From the NCBI RefSeq assembly GCF_000526995.1, contig NZ_AZUI01000001.1, positions 4,816,001-4,880,000 of the forward strand: a DNA stretch of 64,000 bases, given 5' to 3'. Below, in pieces: positions 8,693 to 18,023 of this stretch. A program made the position numbers and the translations under genes. The notes below the pieces were generated by a model, which did not search any database, was not told where the DNA came from, and was given only the letters and a program-made list of their open reading frames with translations. Each line of letters starts with the position of its first letter. Positions within the stretch are counted from its first letter, which is position 1. This stretch comes from Lacrimispora indolis DSM 755. Lineage in GTDB: Bacteria; Bacillota; Clostridia; Lachnospirales; Lachnospiraceae.

Positions 8693-9275
8693 TCATGAGT
8701 CAAAATCACTCTATGAATATTATTCGCCGGAAAAATTGAAGGACATTGATTTGATCATTTCCTGCGGTGATTTAAGGGCGAATTACCTTACATTTTTTGC
8801 TACATTTTCCCATGCCCCGGTCTTTTATGTCAGGGGAAACCATGATGGAAGGTATGAGGAGTGTCCTCCTGAGGGCTGTACCTGCATTGAGGATGATATT
8901 GTGACCTTTCAAGGAATCCGGATAATGGGGCTGGGCGGTTCCATGCAATACATTCCCGGCTCGCCAAACCAGTACACGGAACGGGGGATGGAACGGAGGA
9001 TCAAAAAACTGTGGTGGAAGCTTAAGAAAAACAAAGGCTTTGATATTTTGGTCACCCATGCCCCGGCATATCAGCTCAACGATCTGCCGGACCTGCCTCA
9101 TCAGGGATTTTCCTGTTTTAAGACATTAATGGACAAGTATTGTCCCAAATACTTTCTTCATGGACACGTCCATGCCAATTATGGTAAGTGCTTTAAGAGA
9201 GAAGACCAGTATGGCTGTACAACAGTTGTCAATGCATATGAATATTATATTATCGAGTACCCGGAAAATCTGTAA
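8670..9275 (+). CDS. Metallophosphoesterase (YfcE/MJ0936-like)
   Basis: A 201-aa calcineurin-like phosphoesterase. The dinuclear metal site motifs are visible: LSDHES near the start (the usual D-x-H position), CGDLR, GNHD (the GNHD box), THAP and GHVH. The GTG start at 8670 has a GGAGG site in the preceding gene and places the first metal motif at residues 6-8, as in the family. It overlaps the BMP-like gene, suggesting translational coupling and a shared task. The substrate is unknown; relatives act on cyclic nucleotides or phosphodiesters. Confidence 0.85.
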   Translation: MKILVLSDHESKSLYEYYSPEKLKDIDLIISCGDLRANYLTFFATFSHAPVFYVRGNHDGRYEECPPEGCTCIEDDIVTFQGIRIMGLGGSMQYIPGSPNQYTERGMERRIKKLWWKLKKNKGFDILVTHAPAYQLNDLPDLPHQGFSCFKTLMDKYCPKYFLHGHVHANYGKCFKREDQYGCTTVVNAYEYYIIEYPENL

Positions 9276-9405
9276 CATTTTAAACCAGCGGTTACATATG
9301 ATATAAGAGAAGCCTGATGGATAAAACCTCAATCGGAGTATCGACAATCTGGCTCTATTTTTATAAGATGTAGAGACACTCTTTGCACTGCATAAATCTA
9401 CAGTA

Positions 9406-9499
9406 CAAACTGAACAGGCGATAGCTATTATAAGCTATAGGGCCGGGTTGCCAAGTGCGACAACGGATGACTTTCATGCATCTGTGGGACAGTAGTTTA
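9406..9499 (+). promoter_or_regulatory. NiCo (czcD) riboswitch aptamer
   Basis: The sequence follows the published NiCo class closely: a closing stem formed by AAACTG (9407) and CAGTAGTTT (9490-9498), the CAGGC element (9414), a hairpin with TAGCT/AGCTA arms, the conserved GGCCGGGTTGC segment (9441), GACAAC and then GGATGA...CATCTGTGGGACAG. These motifs build the four-helix junction that binds Co2+ or Ni2+ cooperatively. The gene downstream is a cation diffusion facilitator, the standard target. Recognised from memory of the consensus, not by a covariance search. Confidence 0.9.
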
Positions 9500-9537
9500 C
9501 TCGTATTGTTCCACAGGTGCATTTTTTGTGTTACGAA
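9477..9537 (+). terminator. Riboswitch-controlled terminator
   Basis: TGCATCTGTGGGA (9478-9490) can pair with TTCCACAGGTGCA (about 9519-9531), followed by TTTTTT. The 5' strand is also the 3' strand of the last aptamer helix, so metal binding should disrupt the terminator and switch the efflux gene on. Confidence 0.85.
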
Positions 9538-9609
9538 ATATGAAAATAAACAGATTGGGGACTTAATGCAGGTGCCATAAGGCTATCTTATTCAATGGGG
9601 GTAACTGTT

Positions 9610-10548
9610 ATGGAACGGATTTTTAAAAGGAAAAGGGAAAGAGATCCGAGAGGCATTGCCATGCACGTATCAATGGTCACCATTGTGATCAATCTGTTTC
9701 TTTCGGTGTTTAAGCTGGCGGCCGGCATCCTGGCCAACTCCGGAGCTATGATTTCCGATGGGGTACATTCGGCATCCGATGTATTAAGCACAATTGTGGT
9801 CATCATAGGGGTAAACATAGCCGGTAAAAAGTCAGATAAGGAGCATCCATACGGCCATGACCGTATGGAATGTGTGGCGGCCATTATCCTGTCAGCTATG
9901 CTCATGGCTACGGGAATGGTTATTGGAATAAGCGGAGTGAAGAAGATCGCGGCGGGAAATGGGGAAGAAGCCGTTATTCCGGGACTGTTGGCATTGTTTG
10001 CCGCAGTTATGTCCATAGCTGTAAAGGAATGGATGTACTGGTACACAAGGGCGGCGGCAAAGAAGATACATTCAGGCGCAGTCATGGCGGATGCCTGGCA
10101 TCACCGCTCCGACGCTCTGTCTTCCGTGGGAGCCATGATCGGCATTGCCGGAGCAAGACTAGGCTATCCGGTTCTGGACTCTTTGGCCAGTGGGGTCATC
10201 TGTATTTTTATCGGCAAGGCAGCCATCGATGTTTTTCGGGATGCAATGGATAAGATGGTGGATAAAGCCTGCGATGATGAAACGGTCCAGAAAATGAAGG
10301 AATCTGCCATGGCGGTCATGGGAGTGAAGCAGATTGATGATATCAGGACCAGGATGTTCGGCGCTAAAGTGTATGTGGACATTGAGATCGCTGCCGAGGG
10401 GAACCTGGTTCTTGTGGAATCCCATGAAATCGCAGAGAACGTCCATCTGTCCATTGAGAAGCATTTTCCCGATGTAAAGCACTGCATGGTACATGTGAAT
10501 CCATTACCTGAAACTGAAATTCAGCAAAATGATCAAAGGTGCTTGTAG
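9610..10548 (+). CDS. Cation diffusion facilitator (Co/Ni/Zn efflux)
   Basis: A 312-aa CDF-family exporter in the cytoplasmic membrane. It has about six helices in residues 15-215, with the paired metal-site motifs SDGVHSASD (helix 2) and MADAWHHRSDALSS (helix 5), followed by a cytoplasmic C-terminal metal-sensing domain (about 215-305). Such proteins expel divalent metals in exchange for protons. Control by a NiCo riboswitch points to Co2+ and Ni2+ as physiological substrates. The ATG at 9610 is preferred (GGGGG upstream); an in-frame ATG at 9595 lacks a ribosome site. Confidence 0.93.
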   Translation: MERIFKRKRERDPRGIAMHVSMVTIVINLFLSVFKLAAGILANSGAMISDGVHSASDVLSTIVVIIGVNIAGKKSDKEHPYGHDRMECVAAIILSAMLMATGMVIGISGVKKIAAGNGEEAVIPGLLALFAAVMSIAVKEWMYWYTRAAAKKIHSGAVMADAWHHRSDALSSVGAMIGIAGARLGYPVLDSLASGVICIFIGKAAIDVFRDAMDKMVDKACDDETVQKMKESAMAVMGVKQIDDIRTRMFGAKVYVDIEIAAEGNLVLVESHEIAENVHLSIEKHFPDVKHCMVHVNPLPETEIQQNDQRCL

Positions 10549-10607
10549 GTTTTCCCTCCTGTGATATAATAATAAGAAGATTTTACGTTTGACAGGAGGC
10601 AGATAAA

Positions 10608-10766
10608 ATGAAAGAAACCATTAAAAATCTGGTGGAGAGGAGGAGTGTGCGCAGCTACTCCTCAAAACAAATAACAAAGGAAGAGCTTTATGCCATCCTG
10701 GAAGCTGGAAGGAAAAGGGGCTGCGTAAGGAAAGTGCGTGGCCTTTCATTTAACCTGTATTTTTAG
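10608..10766 (+). pseudogene. Nitroreductase N-terminal remnant
   Basis: An ATG with a good AGGAGG site opens a 52-codon frame. Its first 34 residues (KETIKNLVERRSVRSYS..., ITKEELYAILEAG) are the typical FMN-binding start of the nitroreductase family, whose members are about 170-200 aa. After EAG the similarity ends and the frame closes. Nearly all of the enzyme is missing, so this is a truncated leftover. A promoter-like TATAAT sits just upstream (about 10565). Confidence 0.7.
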
Positions 10767-10805
10767 ATATAACTTCAAATTATAATACACATTCCTATTA
10801 TTTAG

Positions 10806-10834
10806 TTGACAAATAGATGATGGATTGCTATCAT
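10806..10834 (+). promoter_or_regulatory. ilvN promoter
   Basis: Consensus -35 TTGACA (10806-10811), 17-bp spacer, -10 TATCAT (10829-10834). Transcription would begin near 10841, 26 bases before the ilvN start, leaving no room for a T-box leader. Confidence 0.75.
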
Positions 10835-10866
10835 TTAAATTACTATACAAAAAGGCGGGGATATGG

Positions 10867-11367
10867 ATGGAGAGAATTGTATTATCATTGTTGGTTGATA
10901 ACACCTCCGGCGTTTTAAGCCGTGTGGCAGGACTGTTTAGCCGCCGTGGCTATAATATTGAAAGCCTTACGGTAGGTGTGACTGCGGATGAGAGATATTC
11001 CAGGATGACAGTGGTGTCCACAGGCGATCAGGAGATTTTAGACCAGATTGAAAAGCAGCTGCGAAAGCTGGAAGATGTAAGGGATATCAAAGAATTAAAG
11101 CCGGGCCATTCTGTTTACAGGGAGCTTATTCTGGTCAAGGTACATGCCAATGCCAGTGAACGTCAGGCGATCTGTGCCATAGCCGATATTTTCAGAGCTA
11201 CCATTGTGGATGTGGGCAGGGATTCCGTGACCGTCATGCTGACAGGAGATCAGTCAAAGCTTGATGCAGTCATTAATTTGCTGGAAGATTACGAAATTTT
11301 AGAGCTTGCGAGAACCGGCCTTACAGGGCTTTCAAGAGGCTCTGACGATGTCCGTTATCTGCCATAG
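10867..11367 (+). CDS. ilvN: Acetolactate synthase small (regulatory) subunit
   Basis: The regulatory subunit of acetohydroxyacid synthase, which mediates valine feedback inhibition at the first common step of valine, leucine and isoleucine synthesis. The 166-aa product has an N-terminal ACT domain (RIVLSLLVDNTSGVLSRVAGLFSRRGYNIESL) and the C-terminal small-subunit domain (about 80-158). The ATG at 10867 is chosen because the upstream in-frame start at 10825 precedes the predicted transcription start. The catalytic ilvB is not in this window. ilvC follows 111 bases later. Confidence 0.95.
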   Translation: MERIVLSLLVDNTSGVLSRVAGLFSRRGYNIESLTVGVTADERYSRMTVVSTGDQEILDQIEKQLRKLEDVRDIKELKPGHSVYRELILVKVHANASERQAICAIADIFRATIVDVGRDSVTVMLTGDQSKLDAVINLLEDYEILELARTGLTGLSRGSDDVRYLP

Positions 11368-11475
11368 GCAGTCTGGATTTGTAAGCTAGAGGTATTGCCA
11401 AAGGCGGACAGTGAGTCGTCGGCAGGGTTCCTTTAACAAAAATATATCAAGAGTCAGTATATGAGGAGGAAATAA

Positions 11476-12489
<1,014 letters not shown>

Positions 12490-12524
12490 GATTTTCTTAG
12501 CTGCGGGCGATAGCCCATATATAT

Positions 12525-12568
12525 AGAAGAAACCCGGAAAAAGGATTGCCTTTTTCCGGGTTTCTTCT
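12525..12568 (+). terminator. Long perfect hairpin terminator after ilvC
   Basis: A perfect 20-bp inverted repeat (12525-12544 with 12549-12568) with a four-base ATTG loop; the 3' arm is T-rich. It lies between convergent ilvC and the LysR gene and probably stops transcription from both sides. Confidence 0.85.
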
Positions 12569-12638
12569 ATAATATATGGAAACTCCTATGGCAGCTAAGC
12601 AGCCGCGCTTTGGTACGGGAGTCTGCAATGCAGATTCT

Positions 12639-13541
12639 TTATTTAGTCGGGATCCCAGCGTCTCTCATGGCTTCAAAAAAATTTTCCATAGCAGTGGACA
12701 TTCCGCTGGGGTTATAAGCAAACCCAATGGTCCTCTTCCTGATGGCCATTTCCATGGGAATCTGGATCAAATCTCCCCTGTCCAGTTCTTCCTGGACAAA
12801 TTCCTTGATCACACACCCGATCCCCAGCCCGATTTTTGCGAATTCAATCAGCAGATCCATGGTGGTGACTTCCAAAAGCTGGTTTGGAACAATATGGTTT
12901 TCATTGAGGTATTCATCAATGTATTTCCTGGTCATGTTGTTTTTATCCAAAAGGAGGATATTCCCTGTCTGAAAAAGGTCTGCATCCGGACCTTCCCTCA
13001 AATACAGGTTATCCAGATAGGATTTGGTTGCAACAAAAATATCCTGAATATCCATAACCGGCTTAAATAAAAGAGGGCGCCGGTTGGTAGGCTCTGCAAT
13101 CAGTCCCAGATCAATCCGCTGCTGCTCCAGCATGATGATTGTATGGGAAGTGGACTGGCTTTCAATGGTGATCTTAATATGAGGATACTTCTCAATGAAT
13201 CCCTTTAAATAAGGAAGGAGGATGTACTTGCAAAGGGTGTTGCTGACACCGATTCTTAAGTGCCCGATATTAAAATCCTTAACCCGTTTCAGTTCCAGTT
13301 CTCCCCGGTTTAATTCCTCAAAAGCAGCCTTTGTATGATTATATAGAAGCTTTCCCTCTTCCGTAAGCTGGACGCCTCTGGAATTTCGCGTAAATAAAGC
13401 CACCTCCAGGCTGTCCTCCAGCTTGCTGATGGATTTGCTGATGGCAGGCTGGCTGATGTAAAGCTCTTTTGCAGCCTTAGAAATATTGCCGGCTTTTGCA
13501 ACCTCATAAAATATCTTATATTGGGAAAGGTTTTGATCCAT
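12639..13541 (-). CDS. LysR family transcriptional regulator
   Basis: A 300-aa LysR regulator with an N-terminal winged helix (residues 1-60; KAGNISKAAKELYISQPAISKSISKLED) and a C-terminal effector-binding domain (about 90-295). The ATG at 13541 follows an AAAGGA site; the in-frame ATG 18 bases upstream lacks one. It is transcribed away from leuC across a 200-base AT-rich gap, and ilvC ends on its other side. The setting suggests control of leuCD or ilvNC by a branched-chain amino acid intermediate. That role is inferred from position only. Confidence 0.92.
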   Translation of the reverse strand: MDQNLSQYKIFYEVAKAGNISKAAKELYISQPAISKSISKLEDSLEVALFTRNSRGVQLTEEGKLLYNHTKAAFEELNRGELELKRVKDFNIGHLRIGVSNTLCKYILLPYLKGFIEKYPHIKITIESQSTSHTIIMLEQQRIDLGLIAEPTNRRPLLFKPVMDIQDIFVATKSYLDNLYLREGPDADLFQTGNILLLDKNNMTRKYIDEYLNENHIVPNQLLEVTTMDLLIEFAKIGLGIGCVIKEFVQEELDRGDLIQIPMEMAIRKRTIGFAYNPSGMSTAMENFFEAMRDAGIPTK

Positions 13542-13742
13542 GATAAGGTTTCCTTTCATTTTTATAACTAACTATTATATTAAATATTCATATTATGTAT
13601 TTCTATTATATCAATAAGTATGTTAGAATGTAAAGCAGGAAAATGATGTTGCAGTTCACCCATTGGTAAGCGTTTTCAGCCCGCCAAATTATGATGGAAT
13701 GGTTGAACGGCAATAGCGATAAATTAACAGGAGGACGCGACA

Positions 13743-15008
13743 ATGGGAATGACGATGACCCAGAAAATTTTGGCAGCCCATGCAGGGCTTTCCCAGGTAA
13801 AAGCAGGACAGCTGATTGAAGCGGAGCTGGATCTGGTTTTGGGAAATGATATTACATCTCCGGTTGCCATTAAGGAAATGGAGAAATTTAATAAGGAAAC
13901 GGTCTTTCATAAAGATAAGATCGCCCTGGTCATGGACCATTTTATTCCTAATAAGGATATTAAATCCGCAGAAAACTGCAAATGCTGCCGTGATTTTGCC
14001 AGCAGACACGAAATTTCCAATTATTTCGATGTGGGACAGATGGGAATCGAACATGCCCTTCTTCCGGAAAAAGGACTGGTGGTTGCAGGAGATGCAGTCA
14101 TTGGAGCGGATTCCCATACATGTACCTACGGAGCGCTGGGAGCTTTTTCCACCGGTGTTGGCAGTACGGATATGGCGGCAGGCATGGTGACAGGTAAAGC
14201 CTGGTTTAAAGTGCCTTCTGCAATAAAATTTGAGCTGGTGGGAAAGCCTTCCAAATGGGTTGGCGGCAAGGATGTCATTCTGCACATCATAGGCATGATC
14301 GGTGTGGATGGCGCCTTATATAAGTCCATGGAATTTTCCGGAGAAGGCATCAGGAATTTGTCCATGGATGACCGCTTTACCATTTGCAACATGGCCATTG
14401 AAGCAGGCGGAAAGAACGGAATTTTTCCGGTGGACGATTTAGCCATTCAATACATGAAGGACCACTCTAAGCGTGACTTCAAAATATATGAGGCAGATGA
14501 GGATGCAGAGTATGATGCGGTTTACACCATTGATTTATCCAAGTTAGAGCCTACGGTTTCCTTCCCTCACCTTCCTGAAAATACCAGGACCATGGGTACC
14601 TTTGATGAGATTAAGGTGGATCAGTCGGTGATCGGCTCCTGTACCAACGGCAGGCTTGACGATATGCGCATAGCTGCTGCTGTTATGAAAGGGCGGAAGG
14701 TGGCAAAAAATGTACGCTGCATTGTGATTCCCGCTACTCAGGAAATCTATCTCCAATCCATGAAGGAAGGACTTTTGGAAATCTTCATCGAATCCGGAGC
14801 TGTAGTCAGCACCCCGACCTGCGGCCCGTGTCTTGGCGGCTATATGGGAATCCTGGCGGCAGGAGAGCGCTGTATTTCCACCACGAACCGGAATTTTGTA
14901 GGGCGGATGGGTCACGTGGACTCAGAGGTATACCTGTCCAGTCCTGCGGTGGCTGCTGCAAGTGCGATTACTGGCCATATCTCTGCGCCGGATGAACTGG
15001 GATTATAG
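13743..15008 (+). CDS. leuC: 3-isopropylmalate dehydratase large subunit
   Basis: With LeuD it isomerises 2- to 3-isopropylmalate in leucine synthesis. The 421-aa length fits the HacA/LeuC2-type large subunits (about 420 aa) rather than the 465-aa enterobacterial type. Aconitase-family motifs are present: [40 protein letters not shown], and the [4Fe-4S] ligand cysteines in SCTNGR and [19 protein letters not shown] precedes the start. leuD follows after 13 bases. Confidence 0.97.
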   Translation: MGMTMTQKILAAHAGLSQVKAGQLIEAELDLVLGNDITSPVAIKEMEKFNKETVFHKDKIALVMDHFIPNKDIKSAENCKCCRDFASRHEISNYFDVGQMGIEHALLPEKGLVVAGDAVIGADSHTCTYGALGAFSTGVGSTDMAAGMVTGKAWFKVPSAIKFELVGKPSKWVGGKDVILHIIGMIGVDGALYKSMEFSGEGIRNLSMDDRFTICNMAIEAGGKNGIFPVDDLAIQYMKDHSKRDFKIYEADEDAEYDAVYTIDLSKLEPTVSFPHLPENTRTMGTFDEIKVDQSVIGSCTNGRLDDMRIAAAVMKGRKVAKNVRCIVIPATQEIYLQSMKEGLLEIFIESGAVVSTPTCGPCLGGYMGILAAGERCISTTNRNFVGRMGHVDSEVYLSSPAVAAASAITGHISAPDELGL

Positions 15009-15021
15009 GAGGTCATAAAAT

Positions 15022-15510
15022 ATGAAGGCATGTGGATCTGTTTTTAAATATGGAGATAACGTGGATACGGATGTTATCATTCCTGCCAGATATTTAAATA
15101 TCACCGACGGGAATGAACTGGCAAAACACTGTATGGAAGATATTGACAAAGATTTTGTAACCAATGTGAAAAAAGGGGACATTATTGTCGCAAATAAAAA
15201 CTTTGGATGCGGTTCCTCCAGAGAACACGCTCCCCTGGTAATCAAGTGCGCCGGAGTGAGCTGTGTTATTGCTGAGACCTTTGCCAGGATTTTCTACCGG
15301 AATGCCATTAACATCGGTCTTCCTATTATAGAGTGTCCGGAGGCTGCCAGTGCCATAGAGGCGGGAGATGAGGTGGAGGTGGATTTTGACAGTGGTATCA
15401 TCACTGATAAGACCACCGGTGAATCCTTTCAGGGACAGGCATTTCCTCCTTTTATGCAGGAGATTATTTCAGCCGGAGGATTATTTCCTTATATAAATAA
15501 GAAAAAGTAA
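15022..15510 (+). CDS. leuD: 3-isopropylmalate dehydratase small subunit
   Basis: The swivelling small subunit of isopropylmalate isomerase, 162 aa. Conserved motifs are [15 protein letters not shown] near the start and [12 protein letters not shown], which closes over the substrate. Start supported by ATAGGAGG. Co-transcribed with leuC, and followed by a terminator. Confidence 0.97.
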   Translation: MKACGSVFKYGDNVDTDVIIPARYLNITDGNELAKHCMEDIDKDFVTNVKKGDIIVANKNFGCGSSREHAPLVIKCAGVSCVIAETFARIFYRNAINIGLPIIECPEAASAIEAGDEVEVDFDSGIITDKTTGESFQGQAFPPFMQEIISAGGLFPYINKKK

Positions 15511-15525
15511 CTGGTTTTTCCATGG

Positions 15526-15577
15526 AAAAAACGTCCGCAATTGTCAGGAACTGTATCCGGCTGTTGCGGACTTTTTA
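15526..15577 (+). terminator. leuCD terminator
   Basis: Stem GTCCGCAA (15533-15540) with TTGCGGAC (15564-15571) followed by a T-rich tail. A smaller GGTTTTTCC/GGAAAAAAC hairpin precedes it. Confidence 0.8.
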
Positions 15578-15676
15578 CTTATCCAATGGCAGCGAGCCAA
15601 GATCAAGCCCTGATTTTGACGGTTGCCGCCGGTCAGATACCCTGCAGCCTGCTGCGGGGTATTTGACATCCCGGCA

Positions 15677-15705
15677 TTGCCAATAGTGGAAATACGTATT
15701 ATAAT
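15677..15705 (+). promoter_or_regulatory. ybaK promoter
   Basis: -35 TTGCCA (15677-15682), 17-bp spacer, -10 TATAAT (15700-15705), about 28 bases before the gene start. Confidence 0.7.
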
Positions 15706-15733
15706 TAGAAAAAAATTCAAGGAGCTGAACAAC

Positions 15734-16207
15734 ATGGTAAAAACAAATGCAATGCGTATGCTTGACAAGGCAAAGATTGAATATGCAACCAGGGAATATG
15801 AAGTGGATGAACAGAATTTATCCGGCAGCCACGCAGCGGATATGATGGGGGCGGATCACGGAAGCGTATTTAAAACTCTTGTATTAAAAGGAGAGAAAAT
15901 GGGATATCTGGTCTGCTGCATTCCGGTGGATGGAGAACTGGATTTGAGAAAAGTGGCGAAGGCTGCCGGAGAAAAGAAGGTGGAGATGATTCCCATGAAA
16001 GATTTGCAGAATATTACCGGATACATTCGGGGAGGCTGTTCTCCCATAGGCATGAAAAAACAATTTCCGACATTTGTCGAGGAATCAGCCCTTTCTTATT
16101 CGGAAATTGTCGTCAGCGGAGGGCTGAGAGGACAGCAGATCGTCATCTCTCCACAGACCCTGATTGAGTTCATAAAGGGTAGATTTGCCCCTTTAATGCA
16201 GGATTAG
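15734..16207 (+). CDS. ybaK: Cys-tRNA(Pro) deacylase YbaK/EbsC
   Basis: A 157-aa YbaK-type editing protein that hydrolyses mischarged Cys-tRNA(Pro). It shows the YbaK fold motifs DHGSVFKTLVLKG, GELDLRKVAKAAGEKKVEM and the GGCSPIGMKK loop. The ATG at 15734 follows CAAGGAG; longer in-frame starts lie upstream of the predicted promoter. It forms a single-gene unit. Confidence 0.93.
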   Translation: MVKTNAMRMLDKAKIEYATREYEVDEQNLSGSHAADMMGADHGSVFKTLVLKGEKMGYLVCCIPVDGELDLRKVAKAAGEKKVEMIPMKDLQNITGYIRGGCSPIGMKKQFPTFVEESALSYSEIVVSGGLRGQQIVISPQTLIEFIKGRFAPLMQD

Positions 16208-16411
16208 TTTACATAAAACAAAAAATGAGAGAGACAAGCCATTGCCTCATAACACAATAATTAACATAAATGTAACACTATTGTAAAATATACATATATA
16301 AATATTACAAATAGATTAAAAATATACATGGATTATATGTATAATATACACAAAACAAAATAGGAGGTAAAAATTTAGAAATTAAAATATCACAAAAATG
16401 TTAAATGGCCA

Positions 16412-16441
16412 TTGACTTTTTTGGCAGGCTTCTTCTATAAT
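16412..16441 (+). promoter_or_regulatory. Promoter of the SleB-like hydrolase gene
   Basis: -35 TTGACT (16412-16417), 18-bp spacer, -10 TATAAT (16436-16441). The roughly 300-base gap 16208-16517 is otherwise very AT-rich. It contains an AGGAGGT string near 16363 with no start codon behind it; no known riboswitch was recognised in the 70-base leader. Confidence 0.65.
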
Positions 16442-16517
16442 TACGGACGTTACCAAGAAACGGCTGTGGAGTGCGCCCTCAGCTCAGGCAAGTGATATAA
16501 GAGAAAGAGGTGTATGT

Positions 16518-17402
16518 ATGCTTACACTACGCTCTATCCTTCAGCAGATTTGTCAATTCTTCAGAGGGATGACCCTTAAGGTCACAAAGCGGATGTATCG
16601 TTCTTCCGCAGTTTTCATGGCGGGTGCAGCAATTATTACTGTTGTGGCATTTACCTCAGCAGGATTTGGAAGCGGCGGCAGGAATGCTTTAACGGCATTT
16701 GCAGAAACGCCGGAATCAGAAGACGTCACGGATCAGGAAGAAGTGAAAGAAGAAACCGTTGCCCAGGCAAAGGCCCAGATAAAGCTTACAGAATCCCGGA
16801 TGCAGGCACAGCAGCTTGCCGGCAATTTTCTGGAAAAAGAAGTAATCCAAAAGCAGGAGCTGGAGGAAGAATCCCAGGCGGAGACCCGGCGGATCAATGC
16901 CCGGATCGCTTTGGAAGCAGAGGCAAAACGGCAGGCAGAAGAAGCGGCCCAAAAGGCGGAAGAAGCGAGAAAAGCGGCAGAAGAGGCTGCAAAGAAGGCA
17001 GAAGAAGAAAAGGCCGTTCATGCCATGTCCGTATCTCAGGACGATTATCAGGTATTGCTGCGGATCGTGCAGGCTGAGGCCGGTATTTGTGATGACAGAG
17101 GAAAGATACTTGTTGCCAACGTAATTTTAAACCGTGTGAAGAGCGGACAATTTCCGGATACGGTGAAAGGGGTCGTCTATGCACCTTCCCAGTTTTCGCC
17201 GGTGTCAAACGGCAGCATTAATTCCGTAAAAGTAACTGATGATACAAGACAGTGTGTTGACCGCGCTTTGGCCGGAGAGGATTACTCCAATGGAGCCCTG
17301 TATTTTATGTACCGGGGAGGCTCCAGGAGAGGTGCGGTGAGCTGGTTTGATTCTCATCTGACTTACTTGTTTCAGCATGGGAACCATGAATTTTTTAAAT
17401 AA
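16518..17402 (+). CDS. Cell wall hydrolase, SleB family
   Basis: A 294-aa exported protein. A membrane/signal segment lies at about residues 30-50 (AVFMAGAAIITVVAFTSAGF). A charged Glu/Lys/Ala-rich coiled coil follows at about 75-170, then a C-terminal SleB-type domain at about 175-294 with the catalytic-glutamate region RIVQAEAG, the NVILNRVKSGQFP motif and PSQFSPV. SleB enzymes are lytic transglycosylases that cut peptidoglycan during germination or growth. The AGAGGTGT ribosome site supports the start. The N-terminal region before the hydrophobic segment is unusually long and basic. Confidence 0.9.
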   Translation: MLTLRSILQQICQFFRGMTLKVTKRMYRSSAVFMAGAAIITVVAFTSAGFGSGGRNALTAFAETPESEDVTDQEEVKEETVAQAKAQIKLTESRMQAQQLAGNFLEKEVIQKQELEEESQAETRRINARIALEAEAKRQAEEAAQKAEEARKAAEEAAKKAEEEKAVHAMSVSQDDYQVLLRIVQAEAGICDDRGKILVANVILNRVKSGQFPDTVKGVVYAPSQFSPVSNGSINSVKVTDDTRQCVDRALAGEDYSNGALYFMYRGGSRRGAVSWFDSHLTYLFQHGNHEFFK

Positions 17403-17501
17403 AAACATTGTAGAATATTCTGCTTTAGGTGTATACTATATGTGTCCGGCAGGTACCCTTGGAGTCTGCTGTCAAAACTATACGATACATAAAAGGAGAG
17501 T

Positions 17502-17972
17502 ATGATTATGATTTTCGACTCAGCAAAAAACCTTGATTTTTACAGAAATCTCGGAATGGATGGAAGATACGAAAAGGCAGTTGATTTTCTTAAGAACACT
17601 GATTTGGAGAGCCTGGCGCCAGGCAAATATGAGATTGACGGCAAGAATGTCTTTGCCAATGTAACAGAGTACACAACGGTTCCCTGGGAGGAAGCCAAGT
17701 ACGAAGCCCACCATAATTATACAGATATCCAATATATGATATCCGGTTCAGAAACCATGACATATGCACGAATCGATGAACTGGCTGAAAAAGTACCTTA
17801 TAACGAAGAAAAAGATGTTGTATTTTACGACAATGAAAATCCAGGCTTAAAAGTGGTAGTAAAGGCTGGAGAATATATGATTTTCAATCCTTGGGATGGC
17901 CATAAGCCAAAGGCAGCTGCCGGTGAACCGGCCTTTATTAAAAAAGTGATTGTTAAAATCAAAGAGAACTGA
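17502..17972 (+). CDS. YhcH/YjgK/YiaL family protein (DUF386)
   Basis: A 156-aa cupin-like protein of the YhcH/EbgC/NanQ family. Members act as anomerases or in sugar acid catabolism. The sequence shows EAHHNYTDIQYMISG (metal-ligand His and Glu/Asp), and near the end FNPWDGHKPKAA with the conserved histidine. AAAGGAGAG precedes the start; the second ATG at 17508 is an equally good start. A pectinesterase gene ends 50 bases away on the other strand, so a role in uronate use is possible. Confidence 0.88.
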   Translation: MIMIFDSAKNLDFYRNLGMDGRYEKAVDFLKNTDLESLAPGKYEIDGKNVFANVTEYTTVPWEEAKYEAHHNYTDIQYMISGSETMTYARIDELAEKVPYNEEKDVVFYDNENPGLKVVVKAGEYMIFNPWDGHKPKAAAGEPAFIKKVIVKIKEN

Positions 17973-17973
17973 T

Positions 17974-18020
17974 CAAAAAACGGGAGCCAATCCTTTTTAT
18001 AGGGGATTGGCTCCCATATT
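17974..18020. terminator. Bidirectional terminator
   Basis: A perfect 12-bp stem (17982-17993 with 18004-18015) with A-rich sequence on one side and T-rich on the other. It lies between the convergent YhcH-like and pectinesterase genes. Confidence 0.88.
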
Positions 18021-18023
18021 TAT

